The position numbers were made by a program, and so were the translations under genes. The notes under the pieces were generated by a model. That model saw only the letters and a program-made list of their open reading frames with translations. It made no database searches and was not told where the DNA came from. 64,000 bases of DNA from positions 1-64,000 of the forward strand of contig CAZJFH010000018.1 of assembly GCA_964545205.1 (NCBI GenBank), read 5' to 3'. The stretch is from CAZJFH01 sp964545205 (GTDB taxonomy: Bacteria; Pseudomonadota; Alphaproteobacteria; Rhodospirillales; Magnetospirillaceae). Below are positions 26,191-37,601 of the stretch, one piece after another (the first letter of the stretch is position 1; each line of letters opens with the position of its first letter).

Positions 26191-27120
26191 ATGTCCAGGC
26201 AGCTCGGACTGGCGGTTGTGGCAGGACTGGCAAGCGCCGTCCTCTTTCTCCTCATGGGAGAAGTCCTGCCGCCACTCGTCTATTTGGCGCCCTTGCCGCT
26301 GTTCGCGGCGGGGCTAGGCCTCGGCTTCGCCGCCTGTTTGGTCGCGGCGGTGGTCGGATTGGCGGGGGTGGGTGCGGCGAGCGGCTTCGGCGCTCTCGTG
26401 CCCTACGCGGCGACCTCGGTGCTGCCGGTGCTGGTCATGGTCCGTCAGAGCCTTCTCTGGCGGACTCGCGACGATGGCGGCGTCGAGTGGTATCCGCCGG
26501 GGCTGCTGCTGGGCTGGCTGGTCGGGCTGGGGCTCGCGGGAATGACGGCGGCGGCCATGCTGGCGCCTTCGCATCCCGACGGGCTCGAAGGCCTGATCCG
26601 CGAGCAGGTGATGGCTCTGACCTCGGGCATCGAGACCGAGGTCGGTCCGGAAGCCCGCGAGGCGATCGTGGCGCTCTGGGTGCCGTTCCTGCCCGCCATG
26701 GTCGCCGCGGCCTGGCTGGTGGTCTCGGTCGGCAACGGCGCCTTCGCCCAGGCCATGCTGGTCCGCGGCGGGCGCAATCTGCGGCCGACGCCGTCCTACA
26801 GCGCCGTCGAGGTGCCCGACTGGGTCGCGGCGGTGCTGGTGGCGGGTGTGGCCGGGGCCTGGATCGGCGACGGCAGCCTGGGCTACGCGGCCCGGAACGT
26901 CGCCGCCTTCGCGCTGGTGCCCTATGTTTTCCTGGGCCTGGCCGGGGTGCACGGTGCGGTCCGGGACCGGCCCAACGGCACGATGCTGCTGGCCGTGTTC
27001 TACGGGTTGTTCTTCTTGGTGTTCGGCTGGGCGGTGGTCATCGTCGCCGGGCTGGGATTGATTAGGCATTGGACGAAGCTGCGTCGGCGGATCGCCGGCG
27101 GCCGTCAGGAGGATGAGTGA
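26191..27120 (+). CDS. DUF2232 membrane protein between S18 and L9
   Basis: 309 residues from the ATG at 26191 (GGAGAACGGG upstream; an earlier ATG at 26164 is possible). About eight hydrophobic helices. DUF2232 proteins are found at exactly this place, between rpsR and rplI, across many Alphaproteobacteria and Firmicutes (YybS-like). They resemble ECF-transporter-like membrane proteins, but the function is unknown. The stop overlaps the rplI start by one base, so its translation is tied to ribosomal protein genes. Confidence 0.85.
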   Translation: MSRQLGLAVVAGLASAVLFLLMGEVLPPLVYLAPLPLFAAGLGLGFAACLVAAVVGLAGVGAASGFGALVPYAATSVLPVLVMVRQSLLWRTRDDGGVEWYPPGLLLGWLVGLGLAGMTAAAMLAPSHPDGLEGLIREQVMALTSGIETEVGPEAREAIVALWVPFLPAMVAAAWLVVSVGNGAFAQAMLVRGGRNLRPTPSYSAVEVPDWVAAVLVAGVAGAWIGDGSLGYAARNVAAFALVPYVFLGLAGVHGAVRDRPNGTMLLAVFYGLFFLVFGWAVVIVAGLGLIRHWTKLRRRIAGGRQEDE

Positions 27121-27677
27121 TGGACGTTATTCTGCTCGAGCGCGTCGAGAACCTGGGCCAGATGGGCGAGGTCGTGAAGGTCCGCCCCGGCTACGCGCGC
27201 AACTATCTGCTGCCGCAGAACAAGGCGCTGCGCGCCTCGAAGAGCAATCTCGAGTTCTTCGAGAAGCAGCGGGCCCAGCTCGAGGCCGCCAATCTGGAGC
27301 GCCGCGACGAGGCGCAGCAGGTCGCCGGCAAGATGGACGGCCTGCGGATCGTCATGGTGCGCCAGGCCGGCGAGTCGGGCCACCTCTACGGCTCGGTCAG
27401 CGGCCGCGACGTCGCCGACGCGATCAAGGAGGCCGGCTTCACCGTCGCCCGCCAGCAGGTCAACATGGACCAGCCGATCAAGACGCTGGGCCAGTTCCCG
27501 ATTCGCGTCGCGCTGCATCCCGAGGTCGCGGTGACCGTCACCGTGGTGGTCGCGCGTTCGCTCGAGGAAGCCGAGCGCGCCGAGACGGCGGCGGCCGCGG
27601 CGGCGGCGGCAGAGGCCGAGCCGGAAGTCGTCGAGGCCGAAGAGCCCGCGACCGACGAGCAGCCGGCCGAAGAGTGA
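27120..27677 (+). CDS. rplI: 50S ribosomal protein L9
   Basis: 185 residues. The N-terminal 23S rRNA-binding domain has MDVILLERVENLGQMGEVVKV and RPGYARNYLLPQNKALRAS. A long helix and the C-terminal domain follow (HLYGSVSGRDVADAI). An alanine/glutamate-rich tail of about 35 residues is an extension seen in many alphaproteobacterial L9 proteins. L9 stabilises the L1 stalk region and helps maintain reading frame. The ATG overlaps the DUF2232 stop; AGGAGG lies eight bases upstream. Confidence 0.97.
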   Translation: MDVILLERVENLGQMGEVVKVRPGYARNYLLPQNKALRASKSNLEFFEKQRAQLEAANLERRDEAQQVAGKMDGLRIVMVRQAGESGHLYGSVSGRDVADAIKEAGFTVARQQVNMDQPIKTLGQFPIRVALHPEVAVTVTVVVARSLEEAERAETAAAAAAAAEAEPEVVEAEEPATDEQPAEE

Positions 27678-27781
27678 TCCGCAAGGCCGCGTCGCCCTCA
27701 TCCGAATGCGGGTGACGACCTAGCCGCTTGCGATATTGGTCTGTGCAGGCCTCCCGGCCATTGTTGGATGGGAGCCTGCGC

Positions 27782-29011
27782 ATGCCGACGTTTCGACTCT
27801 TCAACCGCATCGTCAAGGCCGGGTCCCTGACGATCGTCGACGCCGCCGGCCGGCCCCGCCGTTTCGGCGGCGCGCCGCTGCCGGGCGTCTCCCCGGTCAC
27901 CATCCGGCTGCACGACCCCGGCCTGCACTGGCGCCTGGGACTGCGTCCGAACCTGACCCTGGGCGAGGCCTATGTCGACGGCACGCTGACCGTCGAGGAC
28001 GGCACGCTTTACGATTTCCTGGCGCTGTGCGCCGAAAACGCCGAGCGCGTCTGCGGCAGCCGCGCGCTGTCGCTGCTCGAGGGCGCCGGACGCCTGTTGC
28101 GCCGGGTGCAGCAGTTCAACCCCGCCGGCCGCGCCCGCGGCAACGTCAAGCACCACTACGACCTCTCGGACGCGCTCTACGAGCTGTTCCTGGATGCCGA
28201 CCGCCAGTATTCCTGCGCCTATTTCGAACAGCCCGGGATGACGCTGGAACAGGCCCAGGAAGCCAAGAAACGGCACATCGCGGCCAAACTGCTGCTGGGC
28301 TCCGGCCAGCGGGTGCTGGACATCGGCTGCGGCTGGGGCGGTCTGGCGCTGAGCCTGAGCACGGCCGCCGACGTCGACGTCACCGGGATCACCCTGTCCG
28401 AGGAGCAACTGAAGGTCGCCTCCGCGCGCGCCGCCAGGCAGGGCCTCCAGGGCCGGGTGCGCTTCCGGCTCGAGGACTACCGCGCGGTGCAGGGCCGCTA
28501 CGACCGCATCGTCTCGGTGGGAATGTTCGAACACGTGGGGGTGAATCACTACCGAACCTTCTTCGAGCGCCTGCGCGAGATGCTCGCGGAAGACGGGGTC
28601 GCCGTGCTGCATTCGATCGGCCGCTCGGACGGTCCCGGCGCCACCAATCCCTGGGTGCGCAGATACATCTTCCCGGGCGGCTACATCCCGGCGCTGTCCG
28701 AGGTGTTCCCGGCCGTCGAGGCCGCGCGCCTGTTCGTGACCGACGTCGAGATCCTGCGGCTGCACTACGCCGAGACCGTCCGCGAATGGCGGCGACGGTT
28801 CGCGGCGAACCGCGCCGCCGCGGCCGCGCTTTACGACGAGCGATTCTGCCGGATGTGGGAGTTCTATCTCGCCGGCGCCGAAGTCGCGTTCCGCCATCAG
28901 GGCATGATGGTGTTCCAGATGCAGCTCGCGCGCCGCCAGGACGCGGTGCCGCCGACCCGGCACTACATGTACCGGCAGGCCGCGTCCGAAGCCGCGACGG
29001 CCGCCGGCTGA
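27782..29011 (+). CDS. cfa: Cyclopropane-fatty-acyl-phospholipid synthase
   Basis: 409 residues from the ATG at 27782. The enzyme methylates membrane unsaturated acyl chains with S-adenosylmethionine to form cyclopropane rings, usually in stationary phase or under acid stress. The N-terminal lipid-binding part (GLRPNLTLGEAYVDG) is followed by HHYDLSDALYELFLD, the SAM motif VLDIGCGWGGLAL, and VGMFEHVGVNHY, where the glutamate and histidine belong to the bicarbonate/active site. FPGGYIPALSE is also characteristic. About 100 bp separates it from rplI, so it probably has its own promoter. Confidence 0.94.
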   Translation: MPTFRLFNRIVKAGSLTIVDAAGRPRRFGGAPLPGVSPVTIRLHDPGLHWRLGLRPNLTLGEAYVDGTLTVEDGTLYDFLALCAENAERVCGSRALSLLEGAGRLLRRVQQFNPAGRARGNVKHHYDLSDALYELFLDADRQYSCAYFEQPGMTLEQAQEAKKRHIAAKLLLGSGQRVLDIGCGWGGLALSLSTAADVDVTGITLSEEQLKVASARAARQGLQGRVRFRLEDYRAVQGRYDRIVSVGMFEHVGVNHYRTFFERLREMLAEDGVAVLHSIGRSDGPGATNPWVRRYIFPGGYIPALSEVFPAVEAARLFVTDVEILRLHYAETVREWRRRFAANRAAAAALYDERFCRMWEFYLAGAEVAFRHQGMMVFQMQLARRQDAVPPTRHYMYRQAASEAATAAG

Positions 29012-29024
29012 GGGTTCATCCTCG

Positions 29025-29046
29025 CAATCCACAGCGCTGTGGATAA
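29025..29046. promoter_or_regulatory. Perfect DnaA box in a palindrome upstream of dnaB
   Basis: TGTGGATAA (29038-29046) is the exact complement of the consensus DnaA box TTATCCACA. It forms half of a 16-bp palindrome, TCCACAGCGCTGTGGA (29028-29043), whose other half is a 7-of-9 DnaA box. It lies about 45 bp before the dnaB start codon. Confidence 0.6.
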
Positions 29047-29088
29047 ATATCGCGAGGTACGGCGGTGTCGCCGTGCTAGCATCCGGCC

Positions 29089-30615
29089 ATGCCGAGCCCC
29101 GTGACCTTTCCCGCGCCCACCGAGCGCGACGACGACCTGTCGTTCCGCACGCCCCCGCACAACTTCGAGGCGGAGCAGGCGCTGCTGGGCGCCGTCCTCG
29201 TCAACAACCGCACGTTCGAGCGGGTCTCGGAGTTCCTGCGGCCGGAACACTTCGCCGACCCGGTGCACGGACGCATTTACGCCGCCGCCGGCAAGCTGAT
29301 CGAACGCGGCCAGATCGCGAATCCGATCACGCTGAAGACCTTCTTCGAATCGGACGGCAGCCTGGCCGAGATCGGCGGCACGCAGTACCTGGCCAAGCTG
29401 GCCAACGCCGTGGCGACCATCATCAACGCCGAGGATTACGGCCGGCTGATCTTCGACCTGCACCTGCGCCGCGAATTGATCGATCTCGGCGAGAACCTGG
29501 TCAACGAGGCCTTCGAGCCCGACGTCGAGACGTCCGCCACCGACCAGATCGAGCAGGCCGAACAGAAGCTCTACGACCTGGCCACCACCGGCCAGGCCGA
29601 AGGCGGCTTCCAGAGCTTCCAGCAGGCGCTGATCGGGGCGGTGGAGATGGCGGCCGCCGCGCACAAGCGCGAAGGCAAGCTGTCCGGCGTGCCCTCGGGC
29701 CTCACCGACCTCGACGGCAAGCTCGGCGGGCTGCATCCGTCCGACCTGCTGATCCTCGCCGGCCGCCCGTCGATGGGCAAGACCTCGCTGGCCACCAACA
29801 TCGCCTTCAACGCCGCCAAGGCCTATCGCGAGGAGATCGACGCGCTCGGCAACAAGAAGGCGGTCGACGGCGCCAAGGTCGCGTTCTTCTCGCTGGAAAT
29901 GTCGGCCGAGCAGTTGGCCACCCGCATCCTCGCCGAGCAGGCCGAGATCTCGTCGCACAAGATCCGCCAGGGCGAGATGTCGCACGAGGAGTTCGAGCGT
30001 CTCGTCATCGCGGCGCAGGAGCTGCACAGTCTGCCGCTGTTCATCGACGACACGCCGGCGCTGTCGGTCTCGGCGGTTCGCACCCGCTGCCGGCGGCTGC
30101 AGCGCCAGCACGGGCTCGGCCTGATCATCGTCGACTACCTGCAGCTTCTGCGCGGCACCGGCAGCCGCCAGTCCGAGTCGAACCGCGTGCAGGAGGTGTC
30201 CGAGATCACCCGCGGTCTCAAGGCGCTGGCCAAGGAGCTCCACGTGCCGGTGATGGCGCTGTCGCAGCTCTCGCGCGCCGTCGAGCAGCGCGAGGACAAG
30301 CGGCCGCAGCTCTCGGACCTGCGCGAATCGGGCTCGATCGAGCAGGACGCAGACGTCGTCATGTTCGTCTACCGCGAGCAGTACTACCTCGAGCGCGCCG
30401 AGCCGAGCCGCCGGCCGGAAGAGGACGAGACCAAGTTCCACGACCGCTACGAACAGTGGCGCCAGCGCCTGGAGAAGGCGCACAACGTCGCCGAATGCAT
30501 CGTCGCCAAGCAGCGTCACGGCCCGATCGGCATCGTGCGGATGTACTTCGACGGCAACTACACGAAGTTCGGCGATCTCGTCCAGGACGGCCGGTTCGAC
30601 GATGACGGCGAGTGA
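29089..30615 (+). CDS. dnaB: Replicative DNA helicase
   Basis: 508 residues. Hexameric 5'-3' helicase that unwinds the replication fork and recruits primase. The N-terminal collar domain begins at PPHNFEAEQALLGAVLVN. The RecA-like domain has Walker A GRPSMGKTSLA, VAFFSLEMSAEQLATR, Walker B LIIVDYLQLL, and SQLSRAVEQREDKRPQLSDLRESGSIEQDAD. It is longer than E. coli DnaB because of a small insertion near AYREEIDALGNKKAVDG, common in Alphaproteobacteria. It overlaps alr by 14 bp and heads a long operon. Confidence 0.97.
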   Translation: MPSPVTFPAPTERDDDLSFRTPPHNFEAEQALLGAVLVNNRTFERVSEFLRPEHFADPVHGRIYAAAGKLIERGQIANPITLKTFFESDGSLAEIGGTQYLAKLANAVATIINAEDYGRLIFDLHLRRELIDLGENLVNEAFEPDVETSATDQIEQAEQKLYDLATTGQAEGGFQSFQQALIGAVEMAAAAHKREGKLSGVPSGLTDLDGKLGGLHPSDLLILAGRPSMGKTSLATNIAFNAAKAYREEIDALGNKKAVDGAKVAFFSLEMSAEQLATRILAEQAEISSHKIRQGEMSHEEFERLVIAAQELHSLPLFIDDTPALSVSAVRTRCRRLQRQHGLGLIIVDYLQLLRGTGSRQSESNRVQEVSEITRGLKALAKELHVPVMALSQLSRAVEQREDKRPQLSDLRESGSIEQDADVVMFVYREQYYLERAEPSRRPEEDETKFHDRYEQWRQRLEKAHNVAECIVAKQRHGPIGIVRMYFDGNYTKFGDLVQDGRFDDDGE

Positions 30616-31726
30616 GTTCGACCGCGCCGGCGCCGTTCTGACCGTCGACGTCGGCGCCGTGGTCGCCAACTGGCGCGCCCTCGCCGCGCGCCTGAAGCCG
30701 GGGGCCGCCTGCGGGGCGGCGGTGAAGGCCGATGCCTACGGCCTCGGGGTCGCGCGCGTCGCGCCGGCGCTGTTCACGGCCGGCTGCCGCCATTTCTTCG
30801 CCGCGACCATCGACGAGGGCATCGCCCTGCGCGAGCTTCTGCCCGATCCCGCGGCCGAGATCATCGTCTTGTGCGGACCGCTGCCGCGCACCGAGGCCGA
30901 GTTCGCGGCCCATCGGCTGCGCCCGGTCCTGAACACCGCCCAGCAGGTCGCGACCTGGGCGGCGGCGGCGGCGGAACGGGCGGCGGCGCCCGCCTGCGTG
31001 CTGCACGTCGACACCGGCATGAGCCGGCTGGGGCTGTCGCAGGGCGAACTCGACGCGCTCGCCGCCGATTCGCGGCTGCTCGCCACCCTGCGGCCGGGCC
31101 TGCTGATGAGCCATCTCGCCTGCGGCGAGGACGAGGACGAGCCGATGAACGGCCGTCAGCTCGCGGCGTTCCGGTCGGCTCGGGCGAAGCTGCCGTGCAT
31201 GGCGGCCAGTCTCGCCAATTCCGGCGGCATCCTGCTGGGGCCCGAATACCACTTCGACCTCGCCCGTCCCGGCGCCGCCCTGTACGGCGTCCTGCCGCGA
31301 CCCGAAGCGGTCGAATTCCTGTCGCAAGTGGTTCGGCTGCAAGCAAAAATCCTGCAGGTGCGCGACGTTGACAGCCCTATGACCGTTGGCTATGGTGCCA
31401 CCCATCGCGTGCGGCGAATGGGCAGGATCGCGACCATCGCCGTCGGTTACGCCGACGGCTATCTCCGTTCGCTGAGCAATCGCGGCCACGCCGTCCTGGC
31501 GGGTGTCCGCGTACCGGTGGTGGGGCGGGTTTCCATGGATCTGATCACCGTCGACGTCAGCGACGTGCCCGCGCATCTGGCGCAGCCCGGCGAGCTGGTC
31601 GACCTTCTCGGGCCGGGGCAGAGCGTCGACGAACTCGCCGCCGAGGCCGGCACGATCGGATACGAAATCCTGACCAGCCTGGGCCGGCGCCATCTCCGGC
31701 GCTATGTCGGCGAAGCCGGTCAATGA
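30602..31726 (+). CDS. alr: Alanine racemase
   Basis: 374 residues. Pyridoxal-phosphate enzyme that makes D-alanine for peptidoglycan. The PLP lysine is in AAVKADAYGLG (about residue 42). The second catalytic residue, Tyr, is in TVGYGATHRV, with VGYADGYLRSLSN and VGRVSMDLITVDV also diagnostic. The N-terminal domain is the TIM barrel and the C-terminal domain a beta fold. The ATG lies 14 bp inside dnaB, and its stop overlaps mlaE by four bases (ATGA), so translation is coupled on both sides. Confidence 0.96.
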   Translation: MTASEFDRAGAVLTVDVGAVVANWRALAARLKPGAACGAAVKADAYGLGVARVAPALFTAGCRHFFAATIDEGIALRELLPDPAAEIIVLCGPLPRTEAEFAAHRLRPVLNTAQQVATWAAAAAERAAAPACVLHVDTGMSRLGLSQGELDALAADSRLLATLRPGLLMSHLACGEDEDEPMNGRQLAAFRSARAKLPCMAASLANSGGILLGPEYHFDLARPGAALYGVLPRPEAVEFLSQVVRLQAKILQVRDVDSPMTVGYGATHRVRRMGRIATIAVGYADGYLRSLSNRGHAVLAGVRVPVVGRVSMDLITVDVSDVPAHLAQPGELVDLLGPGQSVDELAAEAGTIGYEILTSLGRRHLRRYVGEAGQ

Positions 31727-32492
31727 ATTTCCTCGCGGTCATCGGGCGGCTGTTCCTGTCGTTCCTCGCCACCGCCGGCCGGCTGATCATTTTCGCCGGG
31801 CTGTCGATCTCGCATTGCGTGCGGCCGCCGTTCTATCCGCGGCTGATCCTGCGGCAGATGGTCGAGATCGGCTATTTCTCCCTGCCGGTGGTCGGACTGA
31901 CGGCGATCTTCTCGGGCATGGTGCTGGCGCTGCAGAGCCACACCGGGTTCGCGCGCTTCTCGGCCGAGGGCGCGGTGGCGACGGTCGTCGTGCTGTCGGT
32001 GACCCGCGAACTGGGACCGGTGCTCGCCGGCCTGATGGTCGCCGGCCGCATCGGCGCCGCGATGGCGGCCGAGATCGGCACGATGCGCGTGACCGAGCAG
32101 ATCGACGCCCTGACCACCCTGTCGACCGAGCCGCACAAATATCTGGTGGCGCCGCGCCTGATCGCCGGGCTGCTGATGCTGCCGGCGCTGGTGCTGGTCG
32201 CCGACGTCATCGGCGTATTCGGCGGGTTCCTGATCGGCACCTACAAGCTGGGCTTCAATCCGGCGGTTTACATCAGCCGGAGCTGGGAATACCTCGAGCT
32301 CGTCGACGTGGTCTCGGGCCTGGTCAAGGCGGCGGTGTTCGGGTTCCTGATCGCGCTGATGGGCTGCTATCACGGCTATCATTCGAAGGGCGGCGCCCAG
32401 GGCGTCGGCAGCGCCACGACCAACGCCGTGGTGTCGGCCTCGATCCTGATCCTGACCTTCAACTACGTCATCACCGAACTGTTCTTCGCGAA

Positions 32493-32496
<4 letters not shown>
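31723..32496 (+). CDS. mlaE: MlaE-type ABC transporter permease
   Basis: 257 residues with about five or six membrane helices. Permease of the Mla/YrbE system, which moves phospholipids between the inner membrane and periplasmic MCE proteins. Family marks are GMVLALQSHTGFARFSAEGAV, ELGPVLAGLMVAGRIGAAMAAEIGTM, and IDALTTLSTEPHKYLVAPR. mlaF follows with a four-base overlap. No mlaD (MCE) gene is in this operon, so the periplasmic partner must be encoded elsewhere. This alr-mlaE-mlaF-radA order recurs in Rhodospirillales. Confidence 0.93.
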
Positions 32497-34667
<2,171 letters not shown>

Positions 34668-34673
34668 GACGAC

Positions 34674-35330
34674 GTGAACGCCCTCGATTTCGCCGTCATC
34701 GGCATCGTGCTGGTTTCCGGAGTGTTCGCCTTGATGCGCGGCTTCGTGCACGAGGTGCTCTCGGTGACGGCCTGGGTCGGCGCCGCCTTCGCGGCGCTTT
34801 ACGGATTACCGCACGCGCGGCCGCTGGCGCAGCGCTATATCGAACAGGCGTGGCTGACCGACGCCGTCGCCGCCGGCGCCATCTTCCTGGTGACGCTGGT
34901 GCTGCTGTCGCTGGTCACCCATGCGATCGCCAAGCGGGTTCGGGATTCGGCGCTGAACAGCCTCGATCGCTCGCTCGGCTTCGTTTTCGGCGCGGTCAGG
35001 GGTGCGGTGATCGTCTGTCTCGCCTATATGGTGGCGGCATGGCTGATCGAGCCGGGCGAGGAGCCGGACCTGCTGGCCGAGGCGCGGACGCGGCCGCTGA
35101 TGGAGACGGGCGCGCGGATGATCGAAGCGGCGATCCCCGCGGAGTACGGACGCTTCGAGGACGATGCGCGCAGGACGGCCGGCGATGCGCGCAAGCTGCG
35201 CGACGCCAACGAGGTCTTGAAGGATTACATACCGCGGCCCGCCAGCGCACCTTCGGCGCAACCGGCGGCCCCCCGGTACGATCGCGATCAGCAGCGGGAA
35301 CTCGACCGCCTGATCCAGAACAACCAGTGA
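34674..35330 (+). CDS. cvpA: CvpA family membrane protein
   Basis: 218 residues, GTG start. Four membrane helices in the first 130 residues with family marks DFAVIGIVLVSGVFALMRGF and RSLGFVFGAVRGAVIV. The C-terminal tail (about 60 residues) is charged and probably cytoplasmic. CvpA is needed for colicin V production in E. coli and supports envelope stress tolerance; the mechanism is unknown. It precedes purF as in E. coli and many other bacteria. Confidence 0.92.
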   Translation: MNALDFAVIGIVLVSGVFALMRGFVHEVLSVTAWVGAAFAALYGLPHARPLAQRYIEQAWLTDAVAAGAIFLVTLVLLSLVTHAIAKRVRDSALNSLDRSLGFVFGAVRGAVIVCLAYMVAAWLIEPGEEPDLLAEARTRPLMETGARMIEAAIPAEYGRFEDDARRTAGDARKLRDANEVLKDYIPRPASAPSAQPAAPRYDRDQQRELDRLIQNNQ

Positions 35331-35352
35331 TCTGTGGAGCAGTGTGCGGGCG

Positions 35353-36804
35353 ATGTTCACCACCCATCCCTTCGACGACGATCACCTGAAGGAAGAGTGC
35401 GGCGTGTTCGGCATCTTCGGGCATCAGGATGCCTCGGCCCACGCCGCGCTCGGCCTGCACGCGCTGCAGCACCGCGGCCAGGAGGCCGCCGGCATCGTCT
35501 CGCATGACGGCCGCCACTTCCAGCAGCATCGCGGCCCCGGGCACGTGGCCGACAATTTCGGCAGCGAAGCGGTGATGAGGAAGTTGCCGGGCGACAAGGC
35601 GGTGGGGCACGTCCGCTACTCCACCACGGGCGAGACCCTGCTCCGCAACGTCCAGCCGCTGTTCGCCGACTTCGAGTTCGGCGGCCTGGCGATCGGCCAC
35701 AACGGCAACCTCACCAACGCCGCGACGCTGCGCAAGCAGCTTGTCCGCCGCGGCTGCCTGTTCCAGTCGACCACCGATACCGAGGTGATCGTCCACCTTA
35801 TCGCGATCAGCCTGTACTCGACGGTCGAGGACCGGATGATCGACGCCCTGCGGCAGGTCGAGGGCGCCTACTCTCTGGTGGCGCTGACCGAGGACGCGGT
35901 GATCGGCGTGCGCGACCCGCTCGGCATTCGGCCGCTGGTGCTGGGCCGCAAGGACGGCGCCCACATCCTGACCTCCGAGACGGTGGCGCTCGACATCATC
36001 GGCGCCGAGTTCGTCCGCGACGTCGAGCCCGGCGAGCTGGTGGTGCTGAACGCCCAGGGCGTGCGCTCGATCAAGCCCTTCGCCAAGCAGCGCAAGCGGT
36101 TCTGCATCTTCGAGTACATCTACTTCGCCCGCCCCGATTCGATCGTCGAGGGCAACAGCGTCTACGAGGCCCGCAAGCGGATCGGCATGGAACTGGCCCG
36201 CGAAAGCGGGGTCGAGGCGGACGTCGTCATTCCGGTGCCCGATTCGGGGGTGCCGGCCGCGCTCGGCTTTGCCCAGGAGAGCGGCATCCCGTTCGAACTC
36301 GGCATCATCCGCAGCCACTATGTCGGCCGCACCTTCATCGAGCCGACCGACCGCATCCGCCACCTCGGCGTCAAGCTCAAGCACAACGCCAACCGCGCCT
36401 ATATCGAGGGCAAGCGCGTGGTGCTGGTCGACGACTCGATCGTCCGCGGCACGACCTCGATGAAGATCGTCGAGATGATGCGCCAGGCCGGCGCCAAGGA
36501 GGTGCACATGCGCATCTCCAGCCCGCCGACCACCAATCCCTGCTTTTTCGGCATCGACACGCCCGAGCGCGACAAGCTGCTGGCGGCCCGCTACGACGTC
36601 GCCGGAATGACCGAGCTGATCGGCGTCGACTCGCTGGCCTTCATCTCGCTCGACGGCCTCTACCGCGCCGTCGGCGAGGACGGCCGCGACGCCGATGCGC
36701 CGCAGTTCTGCGACGCCTGCTTCACCGGCGAGTACCCGGTGCTGCCGGAGGCCGAGGTCGGCAAGGCGATGGCCCGCAGCTCGGCCCTGGTGGAGGGCGA
36801 GTGA
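35353..36804 (+). CDS. purF: Amidophosphoribosyltransferase
   Basis: 483 residues from the ATG at 35353. An in-frame GTG at 35344 lies only four bases from a GGAG site and could be the true start. First step of purine synthesis: PRPP plus glutamine to phosphoribosylamine. The N-terminal nucleophile cysteine is in EECGVFGIFG, so about 16 residues would be removed as a propeptide. Glutaminase marks are LQHRGQEAAGIVSH and GHNGNLTN, and the PRPP loop is VVLVDDSIVRGTTS. CDACFTGEYP near the C-terminus contributes cysteines of the [4Fe-4S]-type PurF. Overlaps the next gene by one base. Confidence 0.95.
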   Translation: MFTTHPFDDDHLKEECGVFGIFGHQDASAHAALGLHALQHRGQEAAGIVSHDGRHFQQHRGPGHVADNFGSEAVMRKLPGDKAVGHVRYSTTGETLLRNVQPLFADFEFGGLAIGHNGNLTNAATLRKQLVRRGCLFQSTTDTEVIVHLIAISLYSTVEDRMIDALRQVEGAYSLVALTEDAVIGVRDPLGIRPLVLGRKDGAHILTSETVALDIIGAEFVRDVEPGELVVLNAQGVRSIKPFAKQRKRFCIFEYIYFARPDSIVEGNSVYEARKRIGMELARESGVEADVVIPVPDSGVPAALGFAQESGIPFELGIIRSHYVGRTFIEPTDRIRHLGVKLKHNANRAYIEGKRVVLVDDSIVRGTTSMKIVEMMRQAGAKEVHMRISSPPTTNPCFFGIDTPERDKLLAARYDVAGMTELIGVDSLAFISLDGLYRAVGEDGRDADAPQFCDACFTGEYPVLPEAEVGKAMARSSALVEGE

Positions 36805-37511
36805 TGCCGGGGCGCCTGGAGGGCCGGATCGCCCTGGTCACCGGAGCGTCGCGCGGCATCGGCCGGGCGGTGGCGGTGCGGTTCGCCGCCGAGGGCGCCC
36901 AGGTCATCGCCGTCTCCCGCACCCAGGGCGCGCTCGAGGAACTCGACGACGAGATCACCGCCGCAGGCGGAAAGTGCATCCTGATGCCGATGAACCTGCG
37001 CGAATTCGACATGATCGACCGCATCGGCGGCGCCGTGTACGAGCGCTTCGGCAAGCTCGACGTGCTGGTCGGCAATGCCGGCGTGCTGGTCGGCCTGTCG
37101 CCTGTCGGCCATTTCCGGCCGAAGGACTGGCAGGAGATCTTCGACGTCAACGTCACCGCCAACTACCGCCTGATCCGCAGCTTCGACCCGCTGCTGCGGC
37201 AGTCGGACGCCGGGCGGGCGATCTTCGTCACCTCGGGGGCGGCCCAGGACCCGCAGCCCTACTGGGGCGGCTACGCCGCCAGCAAGGCGGCGCTGGAAGC
37301 GATGGTGCGCTGCTATGCCGGCGAGATGACCAAGACCAGCGTCCGCGCCAACCTGCTCGACCCCGGCGTCGTCCGCACCCGCATGCGGACCATCGCCTTC
37401 CCCGGCGAGAACCCCGAGACGCTGCCGCCGCCCGAAGCCGTCACCGACCACTTCGTGGCGCTGGCCGAACCCTCGTGCGCGTATAACGGCGAAGTCGTGC
37501 GCGCCTACTAG
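36804..37511 (+). CDS. SDR family oxidoreductase
   Basis: 235 residues. Short-chain dehydrogenase with nucleotide motif VTGASRGIGRAVAVRF, GNAGVLVGLSP, catalytic serine region FVTSGAA, and Tyr-x3-Lys in GYAASKAALEAM. The substrate is not predictable. A gene of this type overlaps purF in many Alphaproteobacteria, so the pairing is conserved but unexplained. The ATG overlaps the purF stop (TGATG). Confidence 0.88.
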   Translation: MPGRLEGRIALVTGASRGIGRAVAVRFAAEGAQVIAVSRTQGALEELDDEITAAGGKCILMPMNLREFDMIDRIGGAVYERFGKLDVLVGNAGVLVGLSPVGHFRPKDWQEIFDVNVTANYRLIRSFDPLLRQSDAGRAIFVTSGAAQDPQPYWGGYAASKAALEAMVRCYAGEMTKTSVRANLLDPGVVRTRMRTIAFPGENPETLPPPEAVTDHFVALAEPSCAYNGEVVRAY

Positions 37512-37601
37512 GCGCGCCTCCCCTCCTTCGCGGCTTCCTTCGGCAAAAGAAGGAGTTGGCGCCGGCGGCCCCTGCCCTCACCTGTCGGGCAGGAGGTTCG
37601 G

